From: Stutzerimonas azotifigens DSM 17556
GTDB lineage: Bacteria > Pseudomonadota > Gammaproteobacteria > Pseudomonadales > Pseudomonadaceae
Direction: 5' to 3'
Length of the DNA: 64,000 nucleotides
Assembly (NCBI RefSeq): GCF_000425625.1
Contig: NZ_KE384408.1
Span: 174,382 to 238,381 of the forward strand
In this document: positions 61,846 to 64,000 of the stretch, in pieces
Position numbering within the stretch: the stretch's first letter is position 1
Layout: every line of letters begins with the position of its first letter
Position numbers and translations under genes: made by a program
Notes under the pieces: model-generated
Seen by the model: only the letters and a program-made list of their open reading frames with translations
The model's database searches: none
Told to the model about the DNA's origin: nothing

Positions 61846-62886
61846 ATGCGAGTGCTGGTCGTCGACGATTCACCGGTCGTGTGCATGTTGCTTCGCGCCA
61901 TGCTCGAAAGCAGCGGTGCCGAGGTGCGCGTGGCCGTGTCCGGCGCACAGGCGCTCGAAATCCTCGGTCGCTATGCGCCCGACATCGTCACCATGGACGT
62001 GCACATGCCGGGCATGGATGGGTACACCGCGACTTCACTGATCCTCAAGCAGTACGCCCTGCCAGTAGTCGTACTCACTGCCAGTACGAACCTCTCCGAG
62101 TCGGCAACCGCGATGCGGGCGCTGGAAGTCGGCGCGGTGGCGGTGCTGGAGAAACCGGCAGGCCCCGACGCGCCCGATTTCGATCAGCGTACCGATGAGT
62201 TGTTGCGAACCCTGCGCGTCATGTCGCAGGTCAAGGTGGTTCGCCGCCCCCGATCGAGCGCGCAGCGCATCGTGCCGGCCCCCGCCGGGCGGATCGGCGC
62301 GGCGATCGCAACGACGCCGAGGCTGGTGGCCATCGCCGCTTCCGCCGGCGGACCGGCAGCACTCAAGACGTTCCTCCAGCGTTTGCGGCCGAATCAACCC
62401 TGGCCGTTGATCCTGGTACAGCACATCGCGCCCGGCTTCCTCGCGAGTTTCGCTCAATGGCTGGAAAGCGTCACGTCGATGTCGGTGCGTATTGCGAGTG
62501 ATGGCGAAGTGCTACATCCTGGCGTCCTCTATTTGGCGCCAGAAGGCTGGCAGGCCGGAGTCGCCGGGAGTTGCCGGATGCGCCTGGAAAAATGCGGGCT
62601 GGAGCAGACCTTTTGCCCGTCTGCGGACGATCTGTTTTTTTCGGTGGCCAAGGCGCTGGGCAAACAGGCCATTGGCATCCAGCTGTCGGGCATGGGCCGC
62701 GACGGCGCCGCCGGTCTGAGCGAGCTTCGGCGGGCAGGCGCGATGACCCTGGTTCAGGATCCCGGCGATGCCGTCATCGATTCGATGCCGCGTGCAGCCA
62801 TCGACCTGCAAGCCGCCTGCGAGGTTCTGCCCTCAGGAGGTATCGCCGAAATGATCAATTCGATAGCTGAGCAATTAGCGTCGTAA
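61846..62886 (+). CDS. CheB receptor methylesterase
   Basis: A 346-residue CheB. Receiver domain about 1-120 with Asp7/Asp8 in VVDDSP, phosphoacceptor Asp51 in IVTMDVHMPGMDG and LEKP Lys. The methylesterase domain (about 155-346) shows the catalytic Ser in IAASAGGPAALK, His in LVQHIAPGFLASFAQWL and Asp in GMGRDGAAGL. It removes methyl groups from the receptor, opposing CheR. I take ATG 61846, with GAGGGC upstream; a GTG at 61831 would add five residues. Confidence 0.9.
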   Translation: MRVLVVDDSPVVCMLLRAMLESSGAEVRVAVSGAQALEILGRYAPDIVTMDVHMPGMDGYTATSLILKQYALPVVVLTASTNLSESATAMRALEVGAVAVLEKPAGPDAPDFDQRTDELLRTLRVMSQVKVVRRPRSSAQRIVPAPAGRIGAAIATTPRLVAIAASAGGPAALKTFLQRLRPNQPWPLILVQHIAPGFLASFAQWLESVTSMSVRIASDGEVLHPGVLYLAPEGWQAGVAGSCRMRLEKCGLEQTFCPSADDLFFSVAKALGKQAIGIQLSGMGRDGAAGLSELRRAGAMTLVQDPGDAVIDSMPRAAIDLQAACEVLPSGGIAEMINSIAEQLAS

Positions 62887-62908
62887 AGAGAAACGCCAGG
62901 AATGCGTC

Positions 62909-64000
62909 ATGTACGATACCGCTGACATTCTGATCGTCGAGGACAGCCCCACACAGGCGCTCGAACTGCAATATCTGCTCGAAGCTGCCGGATGCCGGGT
63001 GCGTGTCGCCACCAATGGCATCGAGGCGCTGGCGCTGGTCGCCGAGCAGCCGCCGACCGTCGTGATCAGCGATATCGTCATGCCGGAGATGGATGGCTAT
63101 ACGCTTTGTCGGCATCTCAAGAACGACCCGAAAACCGCCAGTATTCCGCTGATCCTCGTCACTCACCTGAGCGACGCCCGAGACGTCGTCCATGGCCTGG
63201 CGTCGGGGGCGGACAACTTCATCGTCAAGCCCTATGACGAAAAGTACCTGATGTCGCGCATCCGCTATTTCCTGGTGAATCTGGAGTTGCGTACACGGGA
63301 ACGGATGCAGATGGGGGTCGAGATCCTGCTGGAGGGCGAGCGGCACTTCATTACCGCCGACCGCCAGCAGATCTTCGATCTGCTCATTTCCACCTATGAG
63401 CAGGGCATCCTGCTCAACCACCAGCTGCAAGGCAAGCATGACGAACTGGCACGGAGCAATCTGCTGCTCAACTGCCTGTTCGATTTCACCGCAGGGTTGA
63501 GCGATGCCAGGAGCGAGCAAGACGTGGTCGACGCCGCGCTGGCACATATCCTCGATTTTCCGGAGGCGAGCGGTGCCTGGCTGCTGCTGGCGGTCGCGGA
63601 GGAGGACGAGCGACAGTCGATACGGTTGGCGGGCGCGCGCGGATACGGTCTGGCGCAGATGTCGCAGCTTCTCCAGCGTTGTGCCGCGGACTGCCCGTGC
63701 GTGCAGGCTTGGCGTAATCGGCGTCTGTATTCGCCGGCGAACATGGCTTCTTGTCCGGCGCTGCAGGACCGTCCCGGTGGCAGTTCGCACGCCTGCATAC
63801 CGCTCATGCTCGGCGACATGACCATCGGCATGCTGAACGTGTTGCGCCACGACGGCGCGAACTGGGCGGAAGAGGCGCTGAACGCGCTGACCTCGATCGG
63901 CCAGCAGTTATCCATGGCGCTCGGGCGGGCGCGGCTGTTCGCCGGCATGGAGCAGCAGGTCAAGCTGCGCACTCTGGCGCTGGCCCGCAGCGAGTCGCTG
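62909..64000 (+). CDS. Receiver-GAF sensor protein, probably hybrid histidine kinase (partial, runs off window)
   Basis: The first 364 residues are visible; the frame is open at the window end. A receiver domain (about 1-125) has acidic pocket VEDSPTQ, phosphoacceptor Asp55 in VVISDIVMPEMDGY and Lys in FIVKPYDE. A coiled linker (about 125-185) leads to a GAF-like domain (about 190-345; FDFTAGLSDARSEQDVVDAAL, IPLMLGDMTIGMLNVLRHDG, LTSIGQQLSMALGRARLFAGME). Such REC-GAF proteins usually continue into a histidine kinase or GGDEF domain. CCAGGA precedes the ATG. As the last gene of the cluster it is the best candidate for the phosphorylation target of CheA. Confidence 0.8.
   Translation, partial: MYDTADILIVEDSPTQALELQYLLEAAGCRVRVATNGIEALALVAEQPPTVVISDIVMPEMDGYTLCRHLKNDPKTASIPLILVTHLSDARDVVHGLASGADNFIVKPYDEKYLMSRIRYFLVNLELRTRERMQMGVEILLEGERHFITADRQQIFDLLISTYEQGILLNHQLQGKHDELARSNLLLNCLFDFTAGLSDARSEQDVVDAALAHILDFPEASGAWLLLAVAEEDERQSIRLAGARGYGLAQMSQLLQRCAADCPCVQAWRNRRLYSPANMASCPALQDRPGGSSHACIPLMLGDMTIGMLNVLRHDGANWAEEALNALTSIGQQLSMALGRARLFAGMEQQVKLRTLALARSESL

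Noticed and set aside
55379..64000. Naming the chemosensory genes wspA-wspF
   Set aside because: Gene order differs (CheW-CheR-CheW-MCP rather than MCP first) and no GGDEF WspR is visible; the last gene is REC-GAF.

Overview
The window is high-GC DNA (68% in a 60-base sample inside the CheA gene) from a Gammaproteobacterium, most likely Pseudomonas. The evidence is the set of recognisable proteins (NfsB, WrbA, RmuC, a Tsx/OmpK-like porin, a stomatin/NfeD pair, many LysR regulators) and dispersed Pseudomonas-style REP-like repeats. It looks like an ordinary chromosomal accessory/metabolic region. I see no rRNA, tRNA, phage, transposase or CRISPR array. The species cannot be fixed from this window.

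Layout. 0-5.7 kb: 8-oxoguanine deaminase facing a Tsx-like nucleoside porin, then RmuC and NfsB. 5.7-14.9 kb: quinone oxidoreductase with divergent LysR, an orphan hybrid histidine kinase, DoxX, a ~197-bp repeat array, an NfeD-stomatin operon, an SH3 envelope protein and WrbA. 15-23 kb: LysR, pirin, SDR and AraC genes, then LysR / DAACS symporter / exported argininosuccinate-lyase-like enzyme. 23.5-31.1 kb: a small conserved protein, an RcsF-like lipoprotein, and a TonB receptor / membrane-anchored CobN-like / ExbB-like / DUF2149 operon behind a Zur-like palindrome. 31.1-38.2 kb: LysR divergent from pirin, isochorismatase-like hydrolase, MFS exporter, monooxygenase-like membrane protein and a Tat-type amidohydrolase broken by two in-frame stops. 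38.2-44.3 kb: a complete L-rhamnonate catabolic operon (rhmT-rhmD-rhmA-aldA) with a divergent LysR. 44.3-53.3 kb: LysR/alpha-beta hydrolase pair, then ornithine-cyclodeaminase-like protein, AtoE-like transporter and a 1131-residue molybdopterin-FNR-ferredoxin fusion with divergent LysR. 53.7-64 kb: two orphan response regulators in AT-richer DNA, then an alternative chemosensory cluster (CheW, CheR-TPR, CheW, MCP, CheA-REC, CheB, REC-GAF protein running off the end).

How the parts work together. The rhamnonate operon should import a 6-deoxy sugar acid, dehydrate it, cleave it to pyruvate and lactaldehyde, and oxidise the aldehyde to lactate. The TonB/CobN/ExbB/DUF2149 operon looks like an envelope metal-acquisition system, probably zinc-regulated. 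The exported lyase and its neighbouring dicarboxylate-type symporter suggest that a fumarate-releasing reaction in the periplasm is coupled to uptake. The chemosensory cluster has no separate CheY and no diguanylate cyclase in view, so its output probably runs through the terminal REC-GAF protein.

The most unusual items are the self-contained molybdoenzyme-reductase fusion, the exported lyase with its atypical symporter, the doubly interrupted amidohydrolase and the non-flagellar chemosensory cluster.
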